From assembly GCA_037349315.1 (NCBI GenBank), contig JBAIAC010000007.1, positions 7,006,001-7,070,000 of the forward strand: DNA of 64,000 bases. The letters are read 5' to 3'. A program made the position numbers and the translations under genes. The notes beneath the pieces were generated by a model. It did no database searches. It had not been told where the DNA came from and saw only the letters and a program-made list of their open reading frames with translations. Below, piece after piece: positions 1 to 11,399 of the stretch (positions are counted from its first letter, which is position 1; the number at the start of each line of letters is the position of its first letter). The DNA comes from Chelydra serpentina (lineage: Eukaryota > Chordata > Testudines > Chelydridae).

Positions 1-1845
1 CTGGTTAGCTAAACCAAACTTGCTGAGAAAAATTTAAAACAACTTAAAACACTTGGAGGAAAACATCAGCCTAGTACGCTGTATGTCAGTTTTAGGCTTC
101 TTGTAAAGCAAACAATGGTCTCCTTTCCTAGAACATTGAGGCAGGTGGAAAACCCAATCATAAGTATGGCAGCTTGGAATGGATCACACACTTTGGTAAT
201 TTGCTAGCTAGAGTGTATATATACTACTGCCCGCTACTGAATGAAGTCTTCAAGGGCATGTGATGTAGTAGCTTGCACACAAATAAAGACACTCTAATAC
301 TACTACTGCAGCTACAAATTGTCCTTAAGTTCTAGTGGTGGGGGTCTGTGTTCTTGGAGCAGAATGTCTTGCAGTCTATCTTCAGTTATATAACCATGAA
401 GTCTATGTGGCCATGGAGTAGGGTATTAATGACAACTGTGAAGTCTGTGCGTCCATAGAATTGTTACACCCTGTCAAACTACAGATACAGAATATACCTC
501 AGTCAATACTGGGTTGTCACTTGTGATTCAAGTAGCACGCAGATTTGCAATTTGTAATTCTCTCTGTCCTCAGGTCAGTGATAGCTTTTCAAAACACTGC
601 AATTGAAAGAGACTTCCAAGACAGGAGAGCCCTTCCCAAAACATAAAATATTTAACTAAACTGCCTCCATAATCGGAGATTTTTGCATTAACTGTAAGCA
701 AGGAAAAGGAAAAGAAATCTAGCTATGTAATCAACGAAAAATATCATTTTTCATTTATCCTAAATGAAAACTGAGAAGACGAAAGGAAGATAACTGCACA
801 CTTTTAAGTGGTCCTTTGTCCATTTACAAGTCTATTCTCACTCCACTTGACAATAACAACATTGGTGGTAGAATATATTTCTGTTTGTAAATTCCAAAGC
901 ACTTTACAATCCTGCCTTGATAGGGTAGATACTTTCCATCTTACATGCTGTATGGGATTAGTTATTCAGCTGTGAACTGATGAAACAACTGTGTTTATGC
1001 TTAGTAGACAGGCTGTCAGTGAGTTGAAGCTTTCATCAACAAACTTTCTTACACTGGAGGAATATAAATCCTAAACCTTGCACAACTTTTTTAATGATAA
1101 TTTAGAAATATCACTGAAACCCTCTGCCACTACAAAACCAGGCACAGACCTCACTTGCAGGAAAAGTTTAATTATTTGTAAGGTGGATTTATTTTAATGG
1201 AATAAAATCAGCTGGAAAGAAACAAGCTCCCTAGTGTGTGTTGCAATAATTGGACCTACACGTTAACCCTAATTGCAAACTCAACTGTAAACAATAAGTA
1301 TAAATGTACAAAGTCTCACAATGAGCTATAAAAATGAATGTTAATGGAAAAGGTGCAAACAAAAAAGCCTACTAATATAATTCAAGGACTGCGTTAAAAT
1401 CATGCTAGGTAAATAAGAAAAGTGTGGGACCAAATATCAATAAAACAAAATTGGTGAGTCAAAAATTAGGCCTGATTGGTGGACAAAATAGTGAAAGGAC
1501 AGGCTATTTCACCCAGCACTGCTTTTGGGGTCCACAAAAACAAACACCTGGTTCTGCCTTACTTAAAAAAGGAAAGACACAAGCTTCACTGTCTTGGCTG
1601 CCACCCCCACTTTCTCCTGGGACGTTGGACCTTCTTCATCTGGATCCCAAAAAATGTCCTGACTAAACTGGGCCAGAGAGAAGGACCCAGATGACATTGC
1701 CATCTCCACCAGCTAAATCCTGACCATCACCTGGCATGTGAGACAACTCCAGCCCATCGTAACTATCTTCTTCTTTTTCCCCCAAAAAAGACAGTTATTA
1801 CCATTTTTAATAACATCTACAAGACTGTCAAACAATGGGAATGGG
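1..1845. other. Unassigned non-coding DNA
   Basis: AT-rich sequence without a convincing exon, splice pair, RNA gene or intact repeat that I can identify. The short open frames near 1424-1694 overlap each other in different frames, have no recognisable domain and are best read as chance frames. Confidence 0.6.
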
Positions 1846-1985
1846 CGACAGGGGATAGATCACTTGATGATTACCTGTTCTGTTCATTCTCTCTGAAGCA
1901 CCTGGCATTGGCCACTGTCGGAAGACAGGATACTGGGCTAGATGGACCTTTGGTCTGACCCAGTATGGCCATTCTTATGTTCTTA
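1846..1985 (+). repeat. Old LINE (CR1/L3-type) 3' tail
   Basis: The stretch reading as gggctagatggacctttggt, then a 'tctgacccagtatggcc' block and a terminal ttatgttctta, is a widespread reptile and bird retroposon tail that I recognise from memory. It has no coding capacity. The short terminal repeat-like ending is typical of CR1-group LINEs. Family assignment rests on recall, not on an alignment. Confidence 0.55.
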
Positions 1986-2386
1986 AAACAAGGTGGGTTT
2001 TTTTCCAAAAACTCTCTAGAGCCAAAGGGAATGGAAACAAAAGATGTTAAAATAAAAGCTTTATTTTCATTTCATATTTTATATTTCAAATGCTTTAACT
2101 GTTTCCCTTATTTTTCTGTATCTTTAATAAATGGTTTAAAAGAATTATTAATGGTGTGTTTGCCATGCTACTAATCAGGCTAAGGTCTCTGTATACCAAA
2201 CTCCAAACCTTTTTTAAAACCATTTCATGTTGGACAGCTTCAGGGTCAAGTTAACATCTTTGATTTTTGGACCCTTTATTTCATATAAATTAACATGCGT
2301 ACGTGCTGTCCCAGAGCCAAGCTGTCTACGACACTTATTTTCAATGCAGTGATAGAGAAGCAGGCATGAGTGCACCTTTCCAGAAC

Positions 2387-2716
2387 TCAAGAGTGGTAGC
2401 CATGTTAGTCTGTATCAGCAAAAAGAACGAGGAGTACTTGTGGCACCTTAGAAACTAACAAATTGTATTTGGGCATAAGCTTTCGTGGGCTAAAACCCAC
2501 TTCATCAGATGCATGGAGTGGAAAATACAGTAGGAAGATATATATATACAGAGAACATGAAAAGATGGGTGTTGCCATACCAACTTTAATGAGACTAATC
2601 AATTAAGGTGGGGTATTATCAACAGGAGAAAAAAAACCTTTGTAGTGATAATCAGGATGGCCCTGAGTAACAGTAGGGGGGAAATTAGCATGGGGAAATA
2701 GTTTTTAGTTTGTGTT
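2387..2716 (-). mobile_element. Penelope-like element copy, arm 1
   Basis: The plus strand begins with the 'agagtggtagcc...gttagtctgtatc' block and continues through 'gtggcaccttag', 'cataagctttcgtgggct' and 'cacttcatcagatgcat'. The same series recurs at 6448, 7006 and 40338, so it is a dispersed family. The longest copy (7006) continues into sequence whose minus strand resembles the end of the GIY-YIG region of vertebrate Penelope-like elements. The plus-strand left end is therefore taken as the element's 3' end, making this a 5'-truncated minus-strand copy. A segment of about 28 bp present in the other copies is missing near 2664. Confidence 0.6.
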
Positions 2717-3010
2717 TCCCCATGCTAATTTCCCCCTACTGTTACTCACACCTTCTTGTCAATTGTTTGAAATGGGCCATCCTGATTATCACTACAAAAG
2801 TTTTTTTTCTCCTGCTGATAATAGCCCACCTTAATTGATTAGTCTCATTAGAGTTGGTATGGCAACACCCATCTTTTCATGTTCTCTATCTTCCTACTGT
2901 ATTTTCCACTCCATGCATCTGATGAAGTGGGCTTTAGCCCACGAAAGCTTATGCCCAAATAAATTTGTGAGTCTCTAAGGTGCCACAAGTACATCTTGTT
3001 CTTTTTCCAG
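2716..3010 (+). mobile_element. Penelope-like element copy, inverted arm 2
   Basis: This repeats arm 1 in reverse complement, starting at 'tttccccatgctaatttcc' and ending at 'gtgccacaagtacatcttg'. The two arms meet across a loop of about 15 bp (2701-2715), giving a palindrome of about 620 bp. Arm 2 keeps the segment of about 28 bp that arm 1 has lost, so it is not a simple mirror copy of arm 1 as it now stands. Confidence 0.6.
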
Positions 3011-3228
3011 GACTGTATATGGCGTAGGCATGGCATCTAGAATCAAAAGTCTATGTAAAACAGGAACAAATTAGGGTTGCAACACATCCCTGATTTCATT
3101 CAGGCACATTAATTTACAGATTACAAAATATCTTTTAGGGTAGGAAAAAAGAGAGAAAAACTTTGACTCCCTGTTTCAACCTGCAAGAAACTGTTGGTTC
3201 ACCCAACATTTATTATCTTTAAAAACAA

Positions 3229-3532
3229 TGGTTACTAACCTTTTCTGTAACTGTTGTTCTTCAAGATGTGTTGCACGTGTCCATTTCAATTTAGGTGTGT
3301 GTGTGCCAGAGCACAGTTGTAGGAAATTTTTTCCCTTGTGGTATCTGTCGGCTCGGCTCTGGCACCCCCTGGTGTCACGCACTCATAGCACCAGTATAAG
3401 GGGACCCCGCCAAGCCCGTCCTCCTCAGTTTCTTCTTACCAACCTGTCCGAGAGAGGAGCCAGCCGGCAGGTCTCGGAATGGACATGTGCCACACATCTC
3501 GAAGAACAACAGTTACAGAAAGGTTAGTAACC
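3229..3532. repeat. DIRS terminal region with inverted repeat
   Basis: The sequence starting 'ggttactaaccttttctgta' at 3229 is repeated in inverted form, ending 'cagaaaggttagtaacc' near 3532, with arms of about 55 nt. A third, partial copy of the 'cacatgtccatt' block follows at 3550. Inverted terminal repeats plus internal complementary pieces are expected at DIRS ends. Confidence 0.5.
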
Positions 3533-3879
3533 AGTTTTTCTTCGAGTGCTTGCACATGTCCATTCAGATTTAAGTGACTAGCAAGCAATAGTCTCGGAGG
3601 TGGGCTCGGAGATTAAGAACAAGGCAACCGTAGAACCCCTCTGCCAAAGCGGACATCATCTCTAGCCTGTTGTGTGATAGCATAGTGCATCCAGAATGTG
3701 TGCACCGAGGATCAGATTGGTGCCCTGCATATGTCCTGGATTGGGACCTGAGCTAGGAAGGCCGTTGAGGAGGCTTGGGATCTTGTAGAGTGGGCCATTA
3801 AGTTCGATGGAGGGGAAATGCCTGCGAGGTCATAGCACATTCTTCTGCAGGATGTGATCCAAGACTAGATCCTTTGGGC

Positions 3880-4469
3880 TTAGACAGGAAGCCCTTTCAT
3901 TTTCTCGGCAATCACCACGAAGAGCTGTGGTGACTTACGGAATGGTTTGGTCCTTTCAATGTAAAAGGCTAGAGCATGTGTGATGTCCACAGAATGCAGG
4001 CATTGTTCTTCCCTATTTGCTTGAGGCTTGGGGTAAAAGACAGGCAGAAAGATAGGTTGGTTGTAATGGAATTGGGACACAACCTTTAGAAGAAACTTAG
4101 GGTGTGGCCAAAGCTGTACCCTGTCCTTAAAGAAAACCATGTGGGGGGCTCTGACATGAGGGCTCGAATCTCTGAAACCTTCCTGGCTGAAATAATTGCC
4201 ACCAGGAAGGCTGTCTTGCATGAAAGATGCAGCAGACAGCACGTTGCCATCAGCTCAAAGGGTGGCCCCGTTAATTTTGAGAGGATAAGGTTTAAGTCCC
4301 ATGGAGGGAGAGGTTCTCTTATCTGCAGAAAAGTCTTTTCTAGGCCTTTGAGGAAACAGATCACCATTTCATGTGAAAACACCAACCTATTGTCTACCTT
4401 TGGGTGGAATGCTGAAATGGCTGCCAGGTGGACCTTTAAAGAGGAAAAGACCATGCCCTGCTCTTTCAA
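3880..4469 (-). pseudogene. DIRS tyrosine recombinase remnant
   Basis: The minus-strand frame contains 'AFLVAIISARKVSEIRAL', the R-(V)-S-E-(I/L) box holding the first catalytic Arg of tyrosine recombinases. It is preceded by an alpha-helical stretch resembling the core-binding domain. A second overlapping frame (4242-3880) carries the continuation after a shift. The catalytic His and Tyr region is not recognisable. Confidence 0.6.
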
Positions 4470-5072
4470 TGATCAAAGGTAGTTCAAGATAAGCTGGATT
4501 GACACTTGCATTGGTGGGACCCCACAAGCTGAAGACCAGAGGGAGAACCGCGTCCATTTTGCACAATAAGCTGACCTCATGGAAGGTTTCCTACTGCCCA
4601 GGATAATTTTGCGCACCTATTCTGAACAAGCTGTTTCTCGGGGTTCAGCCATGCAGATTCCAGGCCATCAAATGCAGGGAGCTGAGGTTCTGGTGGAGAA
4701 AACAAACAAGATCTTATGAGATAAAGTCTGAGCATAGAGGAAGCTTGATTGGGGCCTCGCAGGAGAGACAGACAAGCAAGGTGTACCAGTGTTGCCTGGT
4801 CCACACTGGACCTATCAGTATGACCCAAATCTGATCCTGCTTGATCTTAGCAGGTACCTTGTGGATTAGCAGGATGGGCGGAAAGGTGTAGAACAGGTAA
4901 TGAGACCACTTCAAGAAGGCATTCGTCATGGAGCCAAGGCTGTGACCACTCAAGGAGCAGAAATGCTGGCACTTCCTGTTGGACTGTGTGGCGAACAGGT
5001 CTATGTGGGGAAAGCCCCATCTGTGGAAGATACCCATCGCGACATCAGGGCGTAGGGACCACTCATGATGAG

Positions 5073-5522
5073 TCAAGAAGGTCCTGCTGAGCCAGTCCGT
5101 AAACTGGTTCTGTACCCCTGGCAGGTACAAGGACTCGATCTTGATCGAGTGTTCAATGCAGAATTCCATAGACGTACAGCTTCCTGACACAGGGGAAAGA
5201 ATGAGCCCCTCCCTGTCTGTTGATGTAGTACATGGCCGATGTATTGTCCGTGAGGGTCGAGACTGCTGTGTTCGCAATATGGGGTAAGAATTCTTGGCAT
5301 GCCAATCAGACTGCCCTGAGCTCCCTGACATTGATATGAAGCAATAGGTCCTCCACAGACCAATGACCCTGGGTCTTGAGCATCCCTGTGGGCTCCCCAG
5401 CCCATCTCTGAGGCATCGGAGACCAGGTGTGCCAATGGTTGAGGTTTTGTGAAAGAAATCCCTTCGCAGATCACTTGAGGATCCAGCCACCATGACAGGG
5501 AGCAGGGAGTAGACCATAGCAA
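5073..5522 (-). pseudogene. DIRS RNase H remnant
   Basis: The minus-strand frame carries 'LVSDASEMGWGAHRD', which matches the D-A-S and GWGA signature of the DIRS RNase H first active-site strand. It lies directly downstream of the RT remnant, as expected. Downstream catalytic acids cannot be followed in one frame. Confidence 0.6.
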
Positions 5523-5779
5523 GCCAGGATTGGAGAGGTCCGAGTCTCAGCCTCGTGTGATGAACGACATATGTGCACAAAGCTATATGACCGAGAAGGT
5601 TCAAACAAAGCTTGACCGTGGTGATTGGTTGAAACTGCATGCAACGTATTGACTCTGTGATCACTTGGAAACAACTCACTGGGAGGAGAGCCCTCGCCAG
5701 TTGGGAGTCGAGAAACGCCCCCAATAAATTCTATTCTCTGAATGGGTATCAGGGTTGATTTCTGAATGTTTATCAAAAG

Positions 5780-6353
5780 GCCCAATACCTGGAAGGTTGA
5801 CTGGATGAGAGCGATGACTGACTGCACTTGCACCTGAGACCTGCCCTTGATGAGCCAGTCATCTTCTCCTGAGGAAGGCCGCTACCACTGCCATGCATTT
5901 GGTGAAGACTCTTGGGGCCACTGAGTGGCCAAACAGCAAGGCCACAAAGAGGTAATATCTTTGGTTTGCCATGAACCTCAGGAATGTTCTGTGTCCTTGG
6001 AAGATCAATATGTGAAAGTTTGCATCTTTTAAGTCAAGGGCAGCATACCAATCCCCTGGATCCAGTGATGGAATGATCAACCCCAAGGAGACCATGAAAA
6101 ACTTCAACCTCTTGAGGTAACAGTTGAGTCGACGCAGGTCTAAGATGGGTCTGATACCTTCCTTGGCCTTGGGTATCAAAATATAATGAGAGTAAAACCC
6201 TTTTCCTCTGAGATGTAGCAGAACCTCCTCCACTGCTCCCATGCTGAGGAGGGATTGAAATTCTTGCCCTAGCAAAAGCTTGAGAGAGGGGTCCCTGAAG
6301 AGGGACTGGGAAGGGGGGATTGAAATAAATTGGAGGATATAACCAAATTCCAT
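5780..6353 (-). pseudogene. DIRS reverse transcriptase remnant
   Basis: The minus-strand frame shows the RT fingers and palm series: 'IPKAKEGIRPILDLRRLN', then 'YAALDLKDANFHI' (first catalytic Asp in the LKDA block), then 'HRTFLRF' and 'VAPRVFTKCMAVV'. The DIRS-style 'DDWL' active-site pair follows in another frame near 5850, after a frameshift and a short loss of sequence. The role would have been copying element RNA into circular cDNA. It is non-functional here because of the frameshift. Confidence 0.7.
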
Positions 6354-6447
6354 TGTGTTTAGAACCCAGCGGTCGGAGGTTACCTGTTTCCAGGCCTCTA
6401 GGAAGTGAGAAAGACAGATGGAAAAAATAGGGATAAGTGAATCCAGA

Positions 6448-6809
6448 TCTCAGAGTGGTAGCCGTGTTAGTCTGGATCAGCAAAAAAAAAAAAGAGGAGT
6501 ACTTGTGGCACCTTAGAGACTAACAAATGTATTTGGGCATAAGCTTTCGTGGGCTAAAACCCACTTCATCAGATGCATGGAGTGGAAAATACAGTAGGAA
6601 GATATATATGTACACAGAGAACATGAAAAGATGGGGGTTGCCATACCAACTCTAACGAAACAAATCAATTAAGGTTGGCTATTATCACCAGGAGAAAAAA
6701 AACTTTTATAGTGATAATCAGGATGGCCCATTTCAAACAGTTGACAAGAAGGTGTGAGTAACAGTAGGGGGAAAATTAGCATGGGGAAATAGTTTTAGTT
6801 TGTGTAATG
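6448..6809 (-). mobile_element. Penelope-like element, 5'-truncated
   Basis: The same block series as at 2387: 'tcagagtggtagccgtgtta', 'gcataagctttcgtgggc', 'ttcatcagatgcatgg', then 'gtgataatcaggatggcc' and a final 'tttagtttgtgtaatga'. It keeps the segment lost from arm 1 at 2664. It abuts the truncated upstream end of the DIRS element. Confidence 0.6.
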
Positions 6810-7005
6810 ATTGTGAGGAATTGGTACGACACCCCCATCAATACAGGTGTTTCGAGGTGCCCAAGTGACCGAGAGGATCTGAGGAATGGGTTTAGCAATC
6901 TAGATTGTGGAACACAGAGAGCAGCTGGCCCTAGGAAAAGTTTGGCTGCTCCTGTGGTTAAGGCAAACTCAGGATATCTGCATTCAGTTTCCAGTTTTGC
7001 CAAAG

Positions 7006-7155
7006 GTTTCAGAGTGGTAGCCATGTTAGTCCGTATCCGCAAAAAGAACGAGGAGTATTTGTGGCACCTTAGAGACTAACAAATTTATTTGGGCATAAAC
7101 TTTTGTGGGCTAGAACCCACTTCATCAGATGCATAGAGTGGAACATACAGTAGGA

Positions 7156-7198
<43 letters not shown>

Positions 7199-7600
7199 GA
7201 GAGAGAACATGCTCTAAGAGACCAATCAATTAAGGTGATCTATTATCAGCAGGAGGAAAAAAATTTTGTAGTGATAATCAGGATGGCCCATTTCAAACAG
7301 TTGACAAGAAGGTGTAACAGTAGGGGGAAACAGCATGGAGAAATAGATTTCAGTTTGTGTAATGACCCAGCCACTCCCAGTCTTTATTGAATCCTAATTT
7401 AATGGTATCCAGTTTGCAAATTAATTCCAGTTCAGCAGTTTCTCGTTGGAGTCTGTTTTTGAAGTTTTTGTTGTTGAAGAATTGCCACGTTTAGGTCTGT
7501 TATTGAGTGACCAGAGAGACTGAAGTGTTCTTCTACTGGTTTTTGAATGTTATGATTCCTGATGTCAGATTTGTATCAATTTATTTACCACAGACTTTCT
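7006..7600 (-). mobile_element. Penelope-like element, longest copy
   Basis: It begins 'gtttcagagtggtagccatg' and runs past the shared tail into 'gacccagccactcccag' and on to about 7590. Read on the minus strand, this last part resembles the C-terminal end of the Penelope-like GIY-YIG region, with stops and shifts. It gives the orientation of the whole family in this window. A (TA)n(CA)n microsatellite has expanded inside it at about 7155-7200. Confidence 0.6.
7155..7206. repeat. (TA)n(CA)n compound microsatellite
   Basis: An alternating TA run passes directly into a CA run and then GA. It lies at the place where the other Penelope-like copies have only a short 'gatatatata' tract, so it is an expansion of an internal AT tract. 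Confidence 0.85.
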
Positions 7601-7614
7601 GTAAAGCCTTGGGC

Positions 7615-7905
7615 AAGTCACTTGGGGCCTGAACCAAAACGCAGATAAATTAATAGGAGTCTTTCCATTGACTTAATTGGGCTTAATTGGATCAAGCGCT
7701 GAATGTCCCCATGCCTCAGCTCCTCACCTGTAAAATAGAAAATGTATGCTTCCTTGCATCACAGCAAAGTTGTGAGGATAAATTGTAAGCTCTCTGGGGC
7801 AGAGACCATCTTTTTGTTCTGTGTTTGTACAATGCCTACCACAGGTTCTGTGTGGTCCTTGACTAGGGCTCCTAGGCATTATGATAATACAAATAATAAA
7901 TTATT
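7615..7905 (+). repeat. MIR-like/tRNA-SINE fragment plus LINE-type tail
   Basis: The run contains 'ccttgggcaagtcactt', later 'cctcagctcctcacctgtaa' and 'gttgtgaggataaattgtaa', then 'agctctctggggcagagacc' and 'ctcctaggcatta'. These are the landmarks of ancient amniote SINEs ending in a LINE-derived tail. A related tail occurs at 22215. Confidence 0.5.
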
Positions 7906-8084
7906 ATTTATGTATTTATCATTTCTTTATAAGGTGACCAGATATTAGGTTATGGGGGCCTAGAAAGAGCTGATTATGTTACATTATTGTTAATTTCTGG
8001 GTAAATAAAACCAAACTCCAGGAAGGTGATGGGTTTGGTCTCCACTTTCTGTGTGAAGGGTGTCTGAGAGCAGGCTAGGAGAGG

Positions 8085-8225
8085 AGACAGAGATTTCTCG
8101 GGGGCTGGCCCAAGACTGTGGAATGAACTCCCACAGGAAATAAGGAGCATCACAAACCTCCCCACCTTTTGCTCCAAGTGCAAGGTGTATTTCTTTGACC
8201 TTGCCTTCTCTAACATAAATATATA
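8085..8225 (+). repeat. CR1/L2-group LINE ORF2 C-terminal scrap
   Basis: The plus strand can be read as 'LWNELPQEIRSITNLPTF' followed by a Lys/Phe-rich ending. This is the conserved extreme C-terminus of CR1/L2-group reverse transcriptases. Only about 45 codons remain. Confidence 0.5.
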
Positions 8226-8279
8226 GCAGCAGGTGTATATATTATTTTTTAAAAATCCACAAAACACTTCACTGCACAC

Positions 8280-10200
8280 ACTTCTCCTGGGGAAGAGGAT
8301 GAGAGAACAAACACATGACAGATATTAGTCACGTTGCTTAATGCCCTAGTCGGAAGCACTCGTCCTAGGATCATGAGCACAGTACAAGAACATAGAACAA
8401 AACAGAATAGAGGCACTTAGATACAAACTCCTTCCCATTACACAATACTACAATAACTGGCAACTCAGACATTCTCCTCTTTCATAAAAAGGACCCTCTG
8501 AATGTAAATCTCTCTTCTAGGACTACTTGTAGATTGATGTTGCTGATAACCCATTTTACCTGATGATGCTCTAGAATCATAATGTTAAGATGTTCCTCAT
8601 ATAATAATTAACAATATATTTGATATTATTATGCTTAGGTCTGTCTGGAATTAATTAGTAATGTTAAATTCGTTTTTGTTTTTCTTGTTTAATTGGTTAA
8701 TTTACTTTGTTTAAAAATACATTTTAAAAATATTTTAATAAAAAGATGGACTAACATTTACAAATGAAAATCACCTACTAAGGACAACTTTAAATGTGTA
8801 GTATACTATGTAAGGCTGACAATAGCTATACTCCTGTTTATGTCTGAACACCTATTAACACACCCATACATTGAACATTTTTGTCTGGTCAGTAGCAAAA
8901 CAATCAACGCTCCTCTTGCAGTGACACCAACCTCTCATCTTCGTTTCTTTCATACCTAAGGCCTGATCCACCTAACTCTTATTCATGGGATGAAAGACAG
9001 GCAGGAATCAATAGCTTAAGAAGTGCAGACTATGGATGTCGACATCTTACATTTAGAAAGGCCAACAACAGGGTAAATTTAGAGTAGCCACTAGCCATCT
9101 TTTCTTCATCATGTAATTTCATAACAGGCTTAAGACGTCTTCAGTATACATTTGCAGAATTCTTAAATTTTAGGAAAACTGTACCAGTACAGGTACCGAT
9201 GAATGAGGCCAGTTAAGAGTATATGATTTGTCAAATCGCTAAAACTGATTCTTTTTATATCAATGTTATAATTTCATGATGTGGGCTTAGGAGGTTTGCA
9301 TACATAGATACATTAGTTCTGTATGTACAGATACTTGAATTGTGGATGTCACATCAATTAGATTTGTGGTTAGATACTACACTGATAAGTGCCTTAAAAA
9401 ACCTATGGAGAGATGAACACATGGAGTCTTAATGAAGAATGGAGAATGATGGTCTTTAGTAATGCTGCTTGTCTACTAAGGATTTTATACAATATTTGTC
9501 ATGCGGATGGTGGATACGCGTGAAAAACAGTAGAGTCGGCACATCCACTTTGGAGCTGAAAGAAAAGTATCGATGGGTCAAATTTAATTGTTTGCTATGG
9601 ATGGATAAAGTTGTTTCAAAGACCCCTCTCCATTCCATCTCCCACGTAATTACTGCTGGGGCAGAGTTAAAGTTGTTTTGGTGTTGCAGAGCCAGAAATG
9701 CCCAGTGGATAGATGTGTATTAATCAACAGTGTGTTACAGTTGGGAAAGAGCTATATAATTAACCTTAGCTGATGAATTCCAGAGTTTAATATTTGCAGT
9801 GAGGATGAATAACATTTGAACTTGCAAGTCACAACTTAACTGTTAGCTAACTAATGTTTTCTTTGGGAATTCCTATGGTTTTTGTAGTAGTAACTAATGT
9901 ATCTGTAAATAGCAACAGTGATTTTTTAAAAATATAAATAACTGGATGGGGTAAGGAGACAGCAGGAGTATGTAGATCAGCAAGATGTCTCATTGGCCCT
10001 CCAATCTGTTTGTATCCCTCTCTTGTCTTATCTTATTGTATGCACATTATGGCAGTGACTATTTTTGTTATGCGGTTTGTACAGTCCTTAGTACGGGTCT
10101 GCTCTGGCCTAATTTTAAAGCCTGACCCAGACCCAGAACAGACCGGAGCACAGCTGATCCAAATTCCACCCAAGAGTATTAAGTTATTTTCAGATCTGAC
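8280..10200. other. AT-rich non-coding stretch
   Basis: No exon-like frame with splice sites, no RNA gene and no repeat that I can name. The small open frames at 9456-9723 lie on opposite strands of the same bases and have no recognisable domain. Confidence 0.6.
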
Positions 10201-10204
10201 CTGA

Positions 10205-10640
10205 CCCTGACACTTCCCCAGGGGTGAAAGTAACTTAAAGGACTTACTGGTACACCGGAGCCCTGAGCACAGATGGGGCCTCGACCGGAAGGGGCAGGAT
10301 TTAAAGAGCCAGGGGCTCCTGCTGCAGTAGAGGCAGCTGGGAGCCCCGGGCCCTTTAAATCAACGCTGGAACTACCAGCTGTGGAGGCGGTTGGGAACCC
10401 TGGGGCTCGGGGGCCATTTAAAGAGTCTGGGGCTCCGGCCGCCACTACCACAGCGGAGCCTGGGACCCTTTAAATCACTGACGGAGTCCCAGGGCTCCCT
10501 GCCGCCTCCACTATCTGGGGGCTCCAGCAATGGGGCTCTGGCAGCAATTTAAAGGACCCGGGGCTCCTGCCGCCGCTACCGCCCCAGGCCCTTTGAATTG
10601 CTGCTGCTGCAGGGAGCCCCATGCCCTTTATATCACCGCC
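10205..10640. repeat. GC-rich minisatellite-like repeat with ATTTAAA dyads
   Basis: Degenerate units combine 'ggggctcc(t/g)gccgcc' blocks with 'ccctttaaat' or its inverse 'atttaaagg'. At least five such boxes occur, near 10302, 10344, 10408, 10468 and 10549. The proline/alanine/glycine-rich open frames across it on both strands result from the repeat composition and are not called as genes. Confidence 0.6.
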
Positions 10641-11030
10641 TGGGGAAGCCGGTATGCCGGGACCAGCTTACTTTCACCTCTGCACTTCCCCCCAAACCTG
10701 CTCCCCATGCTCACGATACGTCTTTGGCCACTGCCTGCCCATGGGGCTGGCATGACAGCACCTGCATGGCCCTTCCCTCCCCCCATTGGCCATTGCTGTC
10801 AACTTCACTGTGGAATGAGAGACATTGTGACTCATTGGCAAGCTAACTCCGCAACGCACACAGCGCAGCGAGATGGTGGTGGCCAGCAAGAGCAGGGCAC
10901 GCAATTGCCACACCGACCTCCTGGGCAGGAAGAGAAGATCAGAGCCAACCTGACCCAACCTGAGCCGGAGAGGGTTGGGTTGTTTTCAGAGCTGGCCCAA
11001 TCCCTCTAGTCAGGTTGCAATGCTCTAGTG

Positions 11031-11358
11031 CAGCAGTTCTCAAACAATGGGTCAGGACCCCAAAGTGGGTTGTGACCCTGTTTTAATGGGGTTACCAGGG
11101 CTGGCTTAGACCTGCTGGGGTCCGGGGCCAAAGTCCAAGCCCCACACCTAGGGCCAAAGACCAAGGGCTTCGGAGCTCAGGTTACAGCCCTTGGGTTTCA
11201 GCTTTGCTCCCCCCCGACCAGGGGCGGTGGGCCTCAGGCGTCCCCCCACCCCCGGGGTAGCAGGGCTCAGGCTTTGGTCCCCCTTCCTGGGGTCACGTCA
11301 TGCGGTCATTTTTGTTGTGAGAAGGGGGTCACGGTGCAGTGAAGTTTGAGACCCCCTG
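11031..11358. mobile_element. hAT-type MITE with 8-bp target duplication
   Basis: Its ends are 'cagcagttctcaaac' on the left and 'gtttgagaccccctg' on the right, an imperfect terminal inverted repeat of about 15 bp. It is flanked on both sides by an identical 8-bp sequence, ctctagtg (11023-11030 and 11359-11366). An 8-bp duplication and C-A-G ends are hallmarks of hAT transposition. It is 328 bp long with no coding capacity, so a non-autonomous copy. Confidence 0.85.
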
Positions 11359-11399
11359 CTCTAGTGCCTAGCACAATGTGATCCAAGATGCTACCAGTG

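Larger units (their letters stand above)
3190..6446 (-). mobile_element. DIRS-type tyrosine-recombinase retrotransposon, decayed
   Basis: Reading leftwards on the minus strand, the order is reverse transcriptase (6353-5780), RNase H (about 5480-5300) and tyrosine recombinase (4469-3880). A structured end follows at 3229-3532 with an inverted repeat of about 55 nt. RT, then RH, then YR without an integrase or protease is the defining layout of DIRS elements. All frames carry stops and shifts, so this is a dead copy. The upstream end is cut off at a Penelope-like copy starting at 6448. An Ngaro-type element is the main alternative; the RT sequence style argues for DIRS1-like. Confidence 0.7.

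Noticed and set aside
1..10000. Possible 3' exons of the upstream neighbour expected from mammalian synteny (LRRC9)
   Set aside because: No leucine-rich repeat pattern or splice-bounded frame was seen on the plus strand, so it is not called.
10273..11009. Pro/Ala-rich open frames near the GC repeat
   Set aside because: Several overlapping frames across a GC-rich minisatellite, without splice context or a known domain.
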